This document shows positions 46,801 through 55,515 of a stretch of DNA of 64,000 nucleotides, piece after piece (position 1 is the first letter of the stretch; each line of letters begins with the position of its first letter). Made by a program: the position numbers and the translations under genes. A model generated the notes under the pieces. It had not been told where the DNA came from and ran no database searches. It saw only the letters and a list, made by a program, of their open reading frames with translations. The stretch is from Calidifontibacillus erzurumensis (GTDB taxonomy: Bacteria; Bacillota; Bacilli; Bacillales; Bacillaceae_J), in the NCBI RefSeq assembly GCF_013303125.1, contig NZ_JABTTE010000010.1, positions 1 through 64,000 on the forward strand. Direction: 5' to 3'.

Positions 46801-48353
46801 AACTTAGAGCTGATAGAAAACATCAGCAATCTGAACAACAAAAATTGGAAGAAAGACTTAATAAATTTTCTTCCAATTGGAAAGAGCGGGAATATCCAAG
46901 TTTGCCTAAACAAATATTGGTAGAACATCTTCAAACAAAAGAAAAATATATAAAAGAGACAGAACTTGTGCTGCGTCAGGAAGAAGGGAAGTTTTCAAGG
47001 TTACAGGGGAAATTAGAGCAATTAGATAAAAACAAGCAAAACTTGGAAAAAAGAATTTTAGACGAGCATAACCGCCCGGCTGAAGATTGGTTTTTGCTCG
47101 ATTTAGAAGAGAAAGAAAAATCCATTAAGGAACGGTTAGATAAAATAGCTCGTGACTTGCAAGATCAAAACAAAATTTTAGAAGACATCTCCAAACGCGG
47201 GCGATTGTTAATGAAGCAACAGGACATTCTAAAGTCTCATATTTCCTTATTAAAACAAGTTGGGGAAATTCCGGTGCAAGTAAAAGAAAAAATTCAAAAT
47301 AATCCAGAACAAGCTGTCCATCAATGGATTGGTAAAAAGAATGAGCTAAATAAATCAAAAGAGGATTTTAATAGTCAGTATAATGAGTACTTAAAAGGAC
47401 TTCGAGAAACTTTACAATATGAAAAAATGGATGAGTCATTAAGAAACAGAATGAATCAACTCATCCCGCAATTGGAAAGCGAATCTCTTGACACAATTAT
47501 ACAAATTGTTGAAAGTGTTATCGTTTTTATTCAAAATGAATTAATTCTTTTGAAAAAAGATAAACAAAAACAAGAAGAGGCTCAAGAATTATGGTTAGAT
47601 CGAGCCGTTTTCCGGGTTCTAACCATTTTACAATCGATCAAACGGATGGTCGATCGAATGAAAATTAAAAATAAGGAAGGGCATCTTTTCCCACTTGTCA
47701 AAATTGAAAGGATCCATGAAATTATTTCAACTGAGGAAGAAGAATTTCGCAGGCTGCTTCGTGAACACTTTATTAAAACAATCAAAATATTACTTGAGAC
47801 AGGCGAGACCATTGAAAACATAACGGATGCCAAGTTGAAACAGTATATGTCAGATAGTCAACTAGTGCTTGTTTCTCTAAGAAATCGTTATCCAACATTA
47901 AGTATATATAAACCGCAAACGACAAATGCCTTTCTTTATGAAAAGCCAAGAAACCATCATTATACATCGTGGGAAACATTAAATAAAGGTTGTAAAATAG
48001 AGGCGAAAGGAAGCGGTGGGCAAGTTTTAGCTGCTAGAACGATTGTTATGATGATGATTATGACATTTAAACGACAAGAAAACAATTCAAATTGGTCCGT
48101 CCTTATTACAGATAATCCATTTGGACAAGCCGTATCTGCGCATATTTTAGATCCAATTTTTTCAATCGCTGATACATTAAAATTCCAATGGATCGTACTA
48201 GCACCGCCAGAACTAATTAAATTGGATGTTAGTCGCCGTTTCCCAGTCTATTGGAAATTAGAATTAAAGCAGCATCATCATGGTGAAGTAATTAAAGAGG
48301 TACTTCAACATGGTGGAAGAACATTCGAAGATGTGGAATGGACTTTATTTTAA
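43890..48353 (+). CDS. jetC: Wadjet SMC-like ATPase JetC (MukB-like)
   Basis: This giant SMC-like protein (about 1487 residues) has an N-terminal P-loop in NGGGKGMLLQLIFQ near residue 46. Two very long coiled-coil blocks follow (about 250-600 and 750-1230) with a hinge-like region between them. The C-terminal head has a signature-like GSGGQVLAARTIVMMM near residue 1375 and a Walker B-like SVLITDNPFG near residue 1403. The P-loop lacks the usual Ser/Thr after Lys, and Walker B has Asn where Glu is typical. ATG 43890 sits seven bases after GGAGGTG; the GTG at 43881 lies inside that site. It would extrude plasmid DNA as a dimer with JetA and JetB. Confidence 0.9.
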   Translation: MPRIEKVRITGVQYDKMRKHYENTIFDFINEEDPQHTLLTLVNGGGKGMLLQLIFQTMMPLTTWGKNGENHIDALFYNEKRQFVPYTFHVAIEWRLDTEPTEWLVSGICITSERKVGQDTEEAETEPQYFLYTSKYQKPANWSIDTLPLYDEEKKQAVSFEEWDSWLKKHKNEFQYYPKSKLSAYHKYLSSYGIEKNEWRHMREINRDEGGIEHYFKKGLDNFGLFHNLIIPEISHYLEEEQEENLMKIFRDNFIIFERLPKLLERENIYELLKEKLLIIQDELNKGLLIETSRKEHYEYANYLYFAMEEKLNSLRFEEDKWKEENEKTVSLQKEALWEKDNLEYAKQCKEHHEASEQLKEIEENVAAIKEKLETYTLEKNELEIDIKFLEYLFVTKELEAIDKQISKLENEENLHDEKTQIQQMKEQLESIWEAVEKELQREVDRFETLKQSYQKNLHLLENQIAIDEKEISDLKLNMKKYTDFIKTHNEKARRMEQQYGDIVNRNPEFVVNKKNNDLKEVENKMNVLKQQEEALIQKQREYSRLEGELVSEKKTILDKQEEAKKQREKRQKEEQHFHKEWCKFLHEDIPYQTYTTEKLNSVESELREELARLQSADERLKKDFWNHQLDTMLVNDHYWIPNNDIRKVVEQLEELGVHAMYGTELINELSEEDRATYIDRFPLLPYGVVIHEREWEQRVDEYAFQHMLSHSAVPIFIRERMNEDVLYAFEVPREKGIEMAFDKEKWIRWKGQLEEKTENFKRELEKLENRIKTTNELLEKLKQLKISTIDEMLAMEETLHQKLMELVAKENELKEENTRLAEKQKQLANELKELHQQRDQLNVELPELKTWVKEHEKYNEYKELKAETNKKLLRLEKQVQESRLKLKGVKEELDSWEKSFEKWKIRCEFEINALKDELPSIRFPESKEITKEDIEAPQLDETLFNEMKPILKQIFFLRQKINNANNQLTELRADRKHQQSEQQKLEERLNKFSSNWKEREYPSLPKQILVEHLQTKEKYIKETELVLRQEEGKFSRLQGKLEQLDKNKQNLEKRILDEHNRPAEDWFLLDLEEKEKSIKERLDKIARDLQDQNKILEDISKRGRLLMKQQDILKSHISLLKQVGEIPVQVKEKIQNNPEQAVHQWIGKKNELNKSKEDFNSQYNEYLKGLRETLQYEKMDESLRNRMNQLIPQLESESLDTIIQIVESVIVFIQNELILLKKDKQKQEEAQELWLDRAVFRVLTILQSIKRMVDRMKIKNKEGHLFPLVKIERIHEIISTEEEEFRRLLREHFIKTIKILLETGETIENITDAKLKQYMSDSQLVLVSLRNRYPTLSIYKPQTTNAFLYEKPRNHHYTSWETLNKGCKIEAKGSGGQVLAARTIVMMMIMTFKRQENNSNWSVLITDNPFGQAVSAHILDPIFSIADTLKFQWIVLAPPELIKLDVSRRFPVYWKLELKQHHHGEVIKEVLQHGGRTFEDVEWTLF

Positions 48354-48401
48354 CTGGATGTTTGCGAACAAACGAAGAATAATAGAAGAAAAATTTATCA
48401 A

Positions 48402-48449
48402 AAGGGTTGTCCGAAAAGTTGTAGTTGACCTTCGGCACAGCCTTTTTTT
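48402..48449 (+). terminator. Terminator of the Wadjet operon
   Basis: AAGGGTTGTCCGAA/TTCGGCACAGCCTT form a long stem and seven T follow, 49 bases after the jetC stop. Confidence 0.85.
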
Positions 48450-48490
48450 ATTTTAGGGAATAGGTAAAAAAATTGAAAAACTGAAGAAAT

Positions 48491-48536
48491 AAAGGCTATT
48501 CTAGCTCATTACGGGTTTTTAAATAGCCTTTTTTAT
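48491..48536 (-). terminator. Terminator of the 48536 gene, bidirectional
   Basis: AAAGGCTATT/AATAGCCTTT is a perfect 10-bp stem with T runs on the plus strand and A runs on the other side that serve the minus-strand gene. Confidence 0.7.
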
Positions 48537-48781
48537 TACTTTCTTTTTATTGAAAATGTAATAAAAATCAAACCACTAATAATTAATATTATCGATATAC
48601 TTAAAGGTATAGTTCCTATCTCTCGAAATGAAGTTCCAAAAATACCATATTGACTATTCCAACCTATATTTCCTTCAACTAGCACCAACGAGTAGATTGA
48701 TGCAGCAATAAGTGTGGAACAATAAATAATAGCACTAATTAATAATAGAAACATGCCTATTTTAACCTTCACATTTACCAT
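48536..48781 (-). CDS. Small hypothetical membrane protein, two helices
   Basis: This 81-residue protein has two hydrophobic helices (IGMFLLLISAIIYCSTLIAA and ISIILIISGLIFITF) separated by a short loop with an aromatic, Gly-rich segment. A GAGAGGGATC site precedes the ATG. No family is recognised. It lies convergent to the Wadjet operon. Confidence 0.6.
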   Translation of the reverse strand: MVNVKVKIGMFLLLISAIIYCSTLIAASIYSLVLVEGNIGWNSQYGIFGTSFREIGTIPLSISIILIISGLIFITFSIKRK

Positions 48782-49081
48782 GATCCCTCTCCATAATTCT
48801 ATTTAATATTAAAAAATACAAACACTTTTAGAGATATTAAAATATTTCACACTTACCTCTTCACCCTTAAAGTCATTGTCAAAGAAACAAATGGTGTTTT
48901 CCTATTTAAATGAAGAATTTGTTGCCTCACATTCTTGACCTTAAGAGAATCCTTTCTGTTGTAATTTCAATCCAAAATATGTAAATTGTTATGAAAGTAG
49001 TTAAAAAAATAAATCCTATTATATCAATAAATATTTTTATACATTTATTTCCATTTAAATATTCTACTGAATATACCTTAA

Positions 49082-49236
49082 ATCCTTTTTCAAAATGATA
49101 TTAATAAAATAGGAAAATTTATTTGGAGACAATTATTTCAAAGTCATAAAGAAGCATTTGATATCCGGGAAGATAATTCAATATTGATCAAAATAGAGGA
49201 AATGGGTAATAAAAATTATAAAGAGCGACAAATATG
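49082..49236 (+). pseudogene. Start-less frame encoding a charged helical tail
   Basis: A frame without a start encodes a natural-looking helix (WRQLFQSHKEAFDIREDNS and IKIEEMGNKNYKERQI) and stops at ATGA, exactly where the next frame opens. It looks like the end of a gene whose beginning is lost. Bases 48782-49081 hold nothing else I can assign. Confidence 0.35.
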
Positions 49237-49380
49237 ATTAACTTTCTACCACCTGATTGTATTATAGAAGACAGCCCTGTGCTTGTAGTAAATAAAAAGC
49301 TATTTTTTGACTTTATTGAATTTGATGGACATGAAAGGGAAACGTTTATAAAAAGGTTTATGAAAGCTTTCAAAAAGTAA
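49234..49380 (+). CDS. Hypothetical 48-residue protein, overlaps the frame upstream
   Basis: The ATG overlaps the stop of the frame before it (ATGA), a common sign of translational coupling. It encodes MINFLPPDCIIEDSPVLVV, then KKLFFDFIEFDGHERE. No family is recognised. It may be a small toxin or antitoxin-like relic; this is guesswork from layout. Confidence 0.4.
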   Translation: MINFLPPDCIIEDSPVLVVNKKLFFDFIEFDGHERETFIKRFMKAFKK

Positions 49381-49527
49381 TGAAAAATAATTTTCTTGTT
49401 TTAAAATGATTTCTATTGAGGAGGCTAAGACTTATCAACTAATAACAGTGTTGAATTGGGATCTATTGCTTATGTATTAGGGGACGGGTGTTTTATTGGA
49501 TTGTATATGAACAGCTAAACCGTCCCT

Positions 49528-49689
49528 TTAATCCTTATTAACAGTTGATACTCGACTGTTCATTTTTTCAGGAAGCTGCAAGATGGATTGGTTGAGTGTA
49601 TCCAACTTCGCTTCTATTCGATGAAGAAGATAAAACGTAACGACAACCGGGAATCCGTAGTCTTGAATAAATGGCAATAGTTGTTCCAT
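49528..49689 (-). CDS. YvrJ family protein
   Basis: This 53-residue protein (MEQLLPFIQDYGFPVVVTFY, then LLHRIEAKLDTLNQSILQLP) matches the YvrJ family: one membrane helix with the conserved GFP motif and an amphipathic tail. AAAGGAGG precedes the ATG. It is the last of three small genes of the DUF1659-DUF2922-YvrJ cassette that is common in Bacillaceae. Function unknown. Confidence 0.88.
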   Translation of the reverse strand: MEQLLPFIQDYGFPVVVTFYLLHRIEAKLDTLNQSILQLPEKMNSRVSTVNKD

Positions 49690-49928
49690 AGAATTTCCTC
49701 CTTTCAGGTAGGTTACTTGTAAGGTTATTTAGTTTGCTTACTTTGAATAAACGTGAACGTTACCATGTACTATTTTTATTGCATTGACCATATGGATTGT
49801 TCTTCTTTTACCATTATTTCATTGATTTACAGAGTTTGTTTTATTGTTTCGTTTTTTCTTTAATACATTCTGATCGTCTTCATATTCTTTTAGAGTTGAA
49901 TAGGGAGCATGGAAGCCCCCTCATTCAA

Positions 49929-50150
49929 TTAAGCTTCAAGTTCAACATCAGTGACATTACGCTCCACGATTCGTGCTCCTTTTTTCGCGACGAGATCACC
50001 GCCAGATGTTGCAAAAATATTAGCAGCAATAATGGCATCCATTGCAGTTGACACAGCCGCTGGATCTACCGGTTCAATTGGATCATCGATAGAAATCGTG
50101 GACGTTTTTCCTTCGAAATTAATGAACTGCATCTCAAGCTTCTTGCTCAT
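49929..50150 (-). CDS. DUF2922 family protein
   Basis: This 73-residue protein has the DUF2922 pattern, with LEMQFINFEGKTSTISIDDP at the start, VDPAAVSTAMDAII in the middle and GARIVERNVTDVEL at the end. It lies between the DUF1659 and YvrJ genes of the cassette, and a GGAGGA ribosome site precedes the ATG. Function unknown. Confidence 0.88.
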   Translation of the reverse strand: MSKKLEMQFINFEGKTSTISIDDPIEPVDPAAVSTAMDAIIAANIFATSGGDLVAKKGARIVERNVTDVELEA

Positions 50151-50202
50151 TTTAATTCCTCCTTTCTAGCAAACTAGAATGTCTTCCGATTTTTCAAAAG
50201 AT

Positions 50203-50424
50203 TTAGCCTGCAACGATGTCATAGTTGTTTGTCCGTTGCACACGCATCAGCTCATGTTGTTGAAGGTTCGCAATAGCTAAGGCAACGTTTTGAATGTTTT
50301 CAGGTGTTGCCGTTGTTTTCAAGTTGTTAAAAGTTTTCGTTTTGTAGATCGGATTGCCATCCAAATCCATCCCTTGAAGAAATTCCAAACGAAGTTGGCT
50401 ATCGACTAGAAATTCAGAAGCCAT
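50203..50424 (-). CDS. DUF1659 family protein
   Basis: This 73-residue protein has the DUF1659 pattern, with DSQLRLEFLQGMDLDGNPIY near the start and TFNNLKTTATPENIQNVALA following. I use ATG 50424, which lies after a GGAGGTG site; the GTG three codons upstream is part of that site. It heads the DUF1659-DUF2922-YvrJ cassette. Function unknown. Confidence 0.88.
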   Translation of the reverse strand: MASEFLVDSQLRLEFLQGMDLDGNPIYKTKTFNNLKTTATPENIQNVALAIANLQQHELMRVQRTNNYDIVAG

Positions 50425-50675
50425 GCTCTTCACCTCCCTTCACCCTATAAATAGGCTGTTTTGCGAAAAAGAGGGCAAAGATTTGAAAAAATTTTTTGGA
50501 AGAGGGAGAGCTCTTCTGAACATTTTAAGTGTCCATAGGAGGTGAACTTGAAAAAAGGAGCTCCAGAAAAAATAATATGATTAAGGCTCGAAGTGAAAGA
50601 GGGGAGTGTTCAGTGGTTCATCATGCGGCCGCACTAAACAGTCCCTATAACCTAGAATTAAAATATCCAACGAAT

Positions 50676-51920
50676 TCAGCTTTCTAAAACTTCCTTGAAG
50701 ATTGCCAAAAAGTATTTACCACGTTTGGCAGCTTGATGATCTCTTTCCAGTGCATTTTGCCTGCGGTTTTCGAATGTCATCGACGATTCTTTATTCCATG
50801 TTTGTTGTTCAGGATATGATGAATTTCCATCTGGATTACAACTTGGTTCTTCATAGAAAGACAAGCTTGTCCTCAAGTTTGATAAAGATTGATCTTGAAA
50901 ATGTGTATCTGGGGTTTCAACTGGAAAGCCCATTTCATATAACTCTTCAAAATAAAGTTCTTTGAATTTCTTTGTGACGATGCCGTAAAAATATGCAATT
51001 GGCTTTTGGACCTCTTTTGTTTTAATTTTTCGGATGAGCTGCTTAAAAGCGTCGATGGCAGCGTTCAACACTTGTTCATGTTTCGTTTCCACATTGTTTT
51101 TGTAGGCAGCGATTAAAACCATTCTCCAATATTCTTCAATGATTTTGGCATTGTTAAAGAAAATTTTTACCCATTTTGCGAAAGACGCAGGAACATGATC
51201 GCTTGTATATGTATAGTCTAACTGTTCAGTTTGATGGCTCATTTTTTGGTTCAATTTGGGATTTTTGCGCTTTATTTCCCCGTTTGGATCTAATAACTTC
51301 CAGTAGGAAGGCCGATCATCTACTACATTTTCTTGCATTTGTGAACTATGAGTTTGATAACTTTGGTTTACATTTTCTTTCGATTTGCAGTCGGTAGTCA
51401 TTGCTTGCTGAGTGTCTTTGATTTCACCGTTACTTTTTACATTTTCTTTGTTAATCGAACGTTTCTTACGTTTATTAAAAATATTTTTAATAGTTTTTAA
51501 TAAATATTTAGTTTTATTTGGCTGGTTCATTTTTTCTTCATCCGGTAGTTCATTGTTTGGAAAACGATTGAATACATACAAGTTGCTAGATTGGGATCCG
51601 TCTTTTCTTGAAGTCTCATAGACCGTTAAAATGCCGAGTTTTTTTGCTTTACCAATCATTCGTTTAAATGTTGAGCGAGAGATGCCGTTGCCACGATATT
51701 CTTCATGAATAGCCTTCAAAACTGTTCCGATCTTCGCATTTGCCACCCCAGGAACTTTAGCAGCAAAACGAGCGAGCCACATGAAGCCGATGAGTTCTCC
51801 TTTTGTAAATTCCCTTTTATATTTGTCGCACCATTTTTCCGTATGAGAGTTAAATTCTTCTAAATTGGAGAATTGAGAGTACATTTGGAATTGTTCGATT
51901 TCGCTAGATTTGATTTTCAT
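50676..51920 (-). CDS. Helix-turn-helix protein, replication-initiator-like
   Basis: This 414-residue protein has a helix-turn-helix region near residues 60-105 (GNGISRSTFKRMIGKAKKLG), followed by a low-complexity charged linker and a C-terminal helical region (AYFYGIVTKKFKELYFEEL near 295). Proteins of this layout occur in Bacilli, and some resemble plasmid or phage replication proteins. ATG 51920 is chosen because AAGGGTGGTG precedes it. The frame is open further upstream. The role is unclear. The adjacent defence and transposon genes hint at a mobile origin, which is inference. Confidence 0.6.
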   Translation of the reverse strand: MKIKSSEIEQFQMYSQFSNLEEFNSHTEKWCDKYKREFTKGELIGFMWLARFAAKVPGVANAKIGTVLKAIHEEYRGNGISRSTFKRMIGKAKKLGILTVYETSRKDGSQSSNLYVFNRFPNNELPDEEKMNQPNKTKYLLKTIKNIFNKRKKRSINKENVKSNGEIKDTQQAMTTDCKSKENVNQSYQTHSSQMQENVVDDRPSYWKLLDPNGEIKRKNPKLNQKMSHQTEQLDYTYTSDHVPASFAKWVKIFFNNAKIIEEYWRMVLIAAYKNNVETKHEQVLNAAIDAFKQLIRKIKTKEVQKPIAYFYGIVTKKFKELYFEELYEMGFPVETPDTHFQDQSLSNLRTSLSFYEEPSCNPDGNSSYPEQQTWNKESSMTFENRRQNALERDHQAAKRGKYFLAIFKEVLES

Positions 51921-52451
51921 AAATTTGCACCACCCTTTCACCATAGAAATAGTGAGTTTAAGCAAAAAAGGGGCATGGGTGCGAAAATTTTTTTGTTTTT
52001 TTAAATTTGGACTAGGGTCAACCTAAAAAATTGGAAACTTTACATACTGCATTTCATGATGGTTTTTTGATAGGCAAGTTACATGGAATAATGGAAGGAA
52101 TACTTTTTTGAAAAGACTTCAAAAATGTCGTTGATGCATTGCTTGATGAAAGTTGATGGTGCTTTTTCTTTTTTGACATGGGGAGATGAAAATTTTTTGC
52201 GAATTGGCATAGGTATGTATGAGAAAGTGCTAGGTAAATTTAAATGTGCTGGAGAATGGACTATTGTACAGAATATTACGAAAAATAGTCCAGAAGACAA
52301 TGTTTGAGACAAATTGAATACGTTGTACCTGTATTGTGACTTTATTCTTAATATTATTGACAAAAATAGAAACTTTTTCCACGCGAAAAGGAATTTTAAG
52401 GAATTTGTCGAAATAATTAAAGCTGGAATATGGAAAAAGGAGGAAGATATT
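51921..52451. other. Gap before the copper-amine-oxidase-like protein
   Basis: An open frame at 52125-52307 (TWGDENFLRIGIGMYEKVLG) looks protein-like but has no ribosome site. It may be a remnant. Nothing else is supported. Confidence 0.35.
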
Positions 52452-53024
52452 GTGAGCAAGAAAAAGATACATATTCTAATTCTTGCAGTCATCATGTGGC
52501 TTTCAATGGGTCATATTGGTGAAGCTGCAACAATAAAAATTTTCATCGATGGGAAGCAACAATATTTTGATCAACAGCCTATGATAGAAAATGACCGGGT
52601 ACTCGTTCCTTTACGCGGAATTTTCGAATCGCTCAATGCAACTGTTAATTATGACGATGCAACTAAAGAAATTTATGCGACAAAAGCAGGAAATTCAGTT
52701 TGGTTAAAAACAGGCTCTAAACAAGCAAAAGTAAATGGTCAACCGGTCAATTTGGACAGTCCAGCGAAAATTAAAAATGGACGTACGTTCGTTCCATTAC
52801 GATTTATTGGTGAATCTTTAGGTTGCAAGGTAGAATGGGACGGAATGAATAGGGAAGTCCGAATTAAATCAAATAATGAGCCAATCAAAAAAGAAGAGCC
52901 GGATCATAGAATCATTGAAATCGGTGATCCTGTAGAGTTAGAAATCCCTGATGCAAGCATTGTCATTGAAAGTGATGAGGGAAAAGTCGAAAAAGGTCCT
53001 GACGGAACGATCATAGTTAAGTAA
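52452..53024 (+). CDS. Secreted copper amine oxidase N-terminal-domain protein
   Basis: This protein of 190 residues has a signal peptide (ILILAVIMWLSMGHIGEA) and one copper amine oxidase N-terminal (stalk) domain with the typical repeated pattern VPLRGIFESLNATVNYDD and VPLRFIGESLGCKVEWDG. The acidic tail (IVIESDEGKVEKGPDGTIIV) is unassigned. GTG 52452 follows AAAAGGAGG. The domain is often a cell-surface binding module in Bacilli; no catalytic part is attached. A terminator follows. Confidence 0.8.
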   Translation: MSKKKIHILILAVIMWLSMGHIGEAATIKIFIDGKQQYFDQQPMIENDRVLVPLRGIFESLNATVNYDDATKEIYATKAGNSVWLKTGSKQAKVNGQPVNLDSPAKIKNGRTFVPLRFIGESLGCKVEWDGMNREVRIKSNNEPIKKEEPDHRIIEIGDPVELEIPDASIVIESDEGKVEKGPDGTIIVK

Positions 53025-53065
53025 TTTCTGAATTTTGCTAGGGATGGTCTTGACCCCAACATACA

Positions 53066-53116
53066 AGCTCCCCTGAAGATAGACAGTATTGTTTCATCTT
53101 TAAGGGGAGTTTTTTA
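53066..53116 (+). terminator. Terminator after the secreted protein
   Basis: CTCCCCT..GAAGAT pairs with ATCTTTA-AGGGGAG, followed by six T. Confidence 0.8.
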
Positions 53117-53314
53117 TAGTAAGAGATATAATCTAATTTAAGCTTAAACTTTATAACAGGAAAAGTTGTAACCGTCAAGTAGAATTCAACAGTTTTTGAT
53201 AAATAAATATCAACAGTTTTCATCAATTAAGATTCAACACTTTGATTTTCCCCCACCTATTTCTCCCGAATAGGTAGGGGATTGTTTTTAACTTTAAATT
53301 CAACTCATCACATT

Positions 53315-54088
53315 TTAGTTATCTTTCTTTTTATTACTGAATAACGCTTTTCTGTACTTCATCCTGATGCTATCTTGCTCTTCACTAAAGGTCAAAATTT
53401 CACTACGGTGAAGAAGCCGGTCTAATATCGCTGTCGTTAGCGTAGGATCACCAAGAAACTTTCCCCATTCCCCTGGTCCTTTATTGGATGTTAGAATAAA
53501 GGCTGCCTTGTCGTACATTTCATAAATGAACTGAAAGAACAGGTGGGCATCCTGCGGTTCATATGCCATATACATGACATCATCAATGATAATGAGATCA
53601 GACTTAGTAATGCGATGATATCTTGTTTTCGATTTACTGATATATTCCCTTGATTTTAAGACATAGATTAAGCGATCCATGGAGATAAATGACACCTGGT
53701 ATCCATGTTCAATTGCGTGAATACCTAGGGCCGTCGATAAATGGGTTTTCCCTACACCCGTTGGTCCCATCATGATTAGGGTAAAACATTCATCAATCCA
53801 TCCCAGTTGTTTTAATATATTTAATTGTTTTTCTCCAATCGCAGTCTGCTCTTCCAAACGAAAGTTCTCGAATGTTAGAACTTCCGGGAATTCCGCCCAC
53901 TTCATTAGTTTCTCGCTGTGCTTTTTCTCCCGACAACTTAATTCATATCTGAGGATTTCATGGATAAATTCATAATAGGTCCATCCCTTTGCTTCAGCCT
54001 CCCTCAGAAGATTAGGTAGCTCTTTGGCCGTCTCAGCCAGCCGCAAGGTGCGGCATTTCTCCTGAAGTTTTTCGTATGGTTGCCTCAT
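53315..54088 (-). CDS. istB: IS21-family ATP-binding helper protein IstB
   Basis: This 257-residue AAA+ protein is a complete IstB. Walker A is GPTGVGKTHLSTAL near residue 109, Walker B is LIIIDDVMYM near residue 168, and the sensor is in AAFILTSNKGPGEWGKFLGD. IstB loads the transposase on target DNA. It overlaps the end of istA by four bases. It appears intact although its transposase is broken. Confidence 0.92.
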   Translation of the reverse strand: MRQPYEKLQEKCRTLRLAETAKELPNLLREAEAKGWTYYEFIHEILRYELSCREKKHSEKLMKWAEFPEVLTFENFRLEEQTAIGEKQLNILKQLGWIDECFTLIMMGPTGVGKTHLSTALGIHAIEHGYQVSFISMDRLIYVLKSREYISKSKTRYHRITKSDLIIIDDVMYMAYEPQDAHLFFQFIYEMYDKAAFILTSNKGPGEWGKFLGDPTLTTAILDRLLHRSEILTFSEEQDSIRMKYRKALFSNKKKDN

Positions 54089-55411
54089 TGGTTCCCACCT
54101 CCCTGAAGGATACTGAAATAGATATCCTCTTTCCGTTCTGGAGCGATGAGATCCTTATATTTCTCATTCAAGACACCTGTGGTGTTTCTTTTCTTTTGTC
54201 CTTGAATTTCTAAAGATTGTGCGATATCTCGTAGGTCATTCGCACTTGTCAGCCGTAGACGTCTCATTTCATGTATGGCCTCTTCAACGAAAAAAGGATA
54301 CTTCAAAATGACAGATTGTACTACTTTCAGTTGATCAATTAAATGCCGTGGATACTGTTCTGACAATAATTCAATCAGCCATTTTACTAATTCTTTATCC
54401 TCTAACATACTCTCAATCTGCTTCATTAATAGATCTCGTTTTGTCTGACTGCGTTTTCGATGAGAAGGGTCCGAAATAACTTCTCCTTTCCCTTTTGAAA
54501 TTTTATGTTTTGCTAAAACTTGTCCATTTTTCTGCAGGCGTATGTATATATGCTCTTCATCACTTTCAACATACGCAATATTAGGGGCAATCTATTAAGT
54601 TATCAAATGTGCGATTCTTCGCAAAATTATTTTTTACATACTTCACCACCTGTTCGATTTTCCCTTTGGACTCTGGATCTGATTTCCTACAGAGATGCAC
54701 CTTGAATTTTCTTGCTTGCTGATACTTCGTAAATTCTGTTGTCATGGTAAGATCCCCTGCATTCTCACTAACTGCCAATAACCGTTCCTGGTCATAGACG
54801 ATTTCAATAGTCATTCCTCCAAAAAAACGGAAAGCATTTTCATGCATTTGTATCAGGTCTTTTGCTCGAAATGGACGATCCAGCCACTCTATATATTTGT
54901 ATCTGGAGTGGGCTAACACAAATCCAATGAAGTAAAGCCGCATGTGTGTGCCCTTCGTTGTGGGAACCCTTATCTGTCCAAAATCTACTTGAAGCTGCTG
55001 TCCCATCGGAAGTTCAGGCACTGTAGAATACTCCCTTTCAGATAGCACTTTTGGAATATGGTAGGTCTCTCGTAGCTCATTCACATAATTTCTGACAGTT
55101 CCTTCTGTGACAGAACTGAAATTCTCTTTTTCTTGAAGCCAATCAAAGACTTGGGCTCCTGACAGATCAGGGTGTTCCTTGAGCCATTCTAGGATCTTTT
55201 CCCGAAAGGGATCAAGTTTCTTACTTCTGCTTTGCAGGGATATCGCAAATAAGTGAAATTCATCTGGGGTCATTTTCCCGTAGTCTATCACCCTATTTCT
55301 TGAAATTTTTAATTTTCTAGCAATCGCACTGTTAGAAAACCCCTCTCTGCGAAGCCTATGAATCTCATTGTAGATTGTCAACTTTTCCACTTCCTGTTCC
55401 TCACTTTCCAT
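54085..55411 (-). pseudogene. istA: IS21-family transposase IstA, internal deletion and frameshift
   Basis: The N-terminal part (55411-54581) has the helix-turn-helix (REGFSNSAIARKLKISRNRV) and the DDE residues in QVDFGQI, YDQERLLA and DPESKGKIEQ. It stops after KNRTFDNLIDCP. A second frame carries on from about 54580 with NIAYVESDEEHIYIRL and ends at 54085. Normally about a hundred residues lie between these two parts. A deletion, with a change of frame, has joined them, so no active transposase is made. Confidence 0.85.
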
Positions 55412-55515
55412 AGACTACTTCAAGTATATAGAAAGTGCGTTCTTAAAGGTAAACTGTTGATTCTTATTTGTTGAAATTTGTTTAACCTTATTTGTGGAAA
55501 ACTGTTAAATCTATT

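Larger units (their letters stand above)
53165..55515 (-). mobile_element. IS21-family insertion sequence, degenerate
   Basis: The element carries istA and istB on the minus strand. Both ends hold multiple copies of a TTCAACAG/ATCAACAGT-type motif in inverted orientation (for example at 53182, 53210 and 53230 on the left and in the region 55455-55515 on the right), as is usual for IS21 ends. Exact tips and target duplication are uncertain, so the limits are approximate. istA has lost its middle, so the copy cannot move by itself. Confidence 0.75.

Noticed and set aside
52079-52495. Open frame of 138 codons on the minus strand
   Set aside because: It overlaps the start of the secreted amine-oxidase-domain gene, has no ribosome site and is of odd composition.
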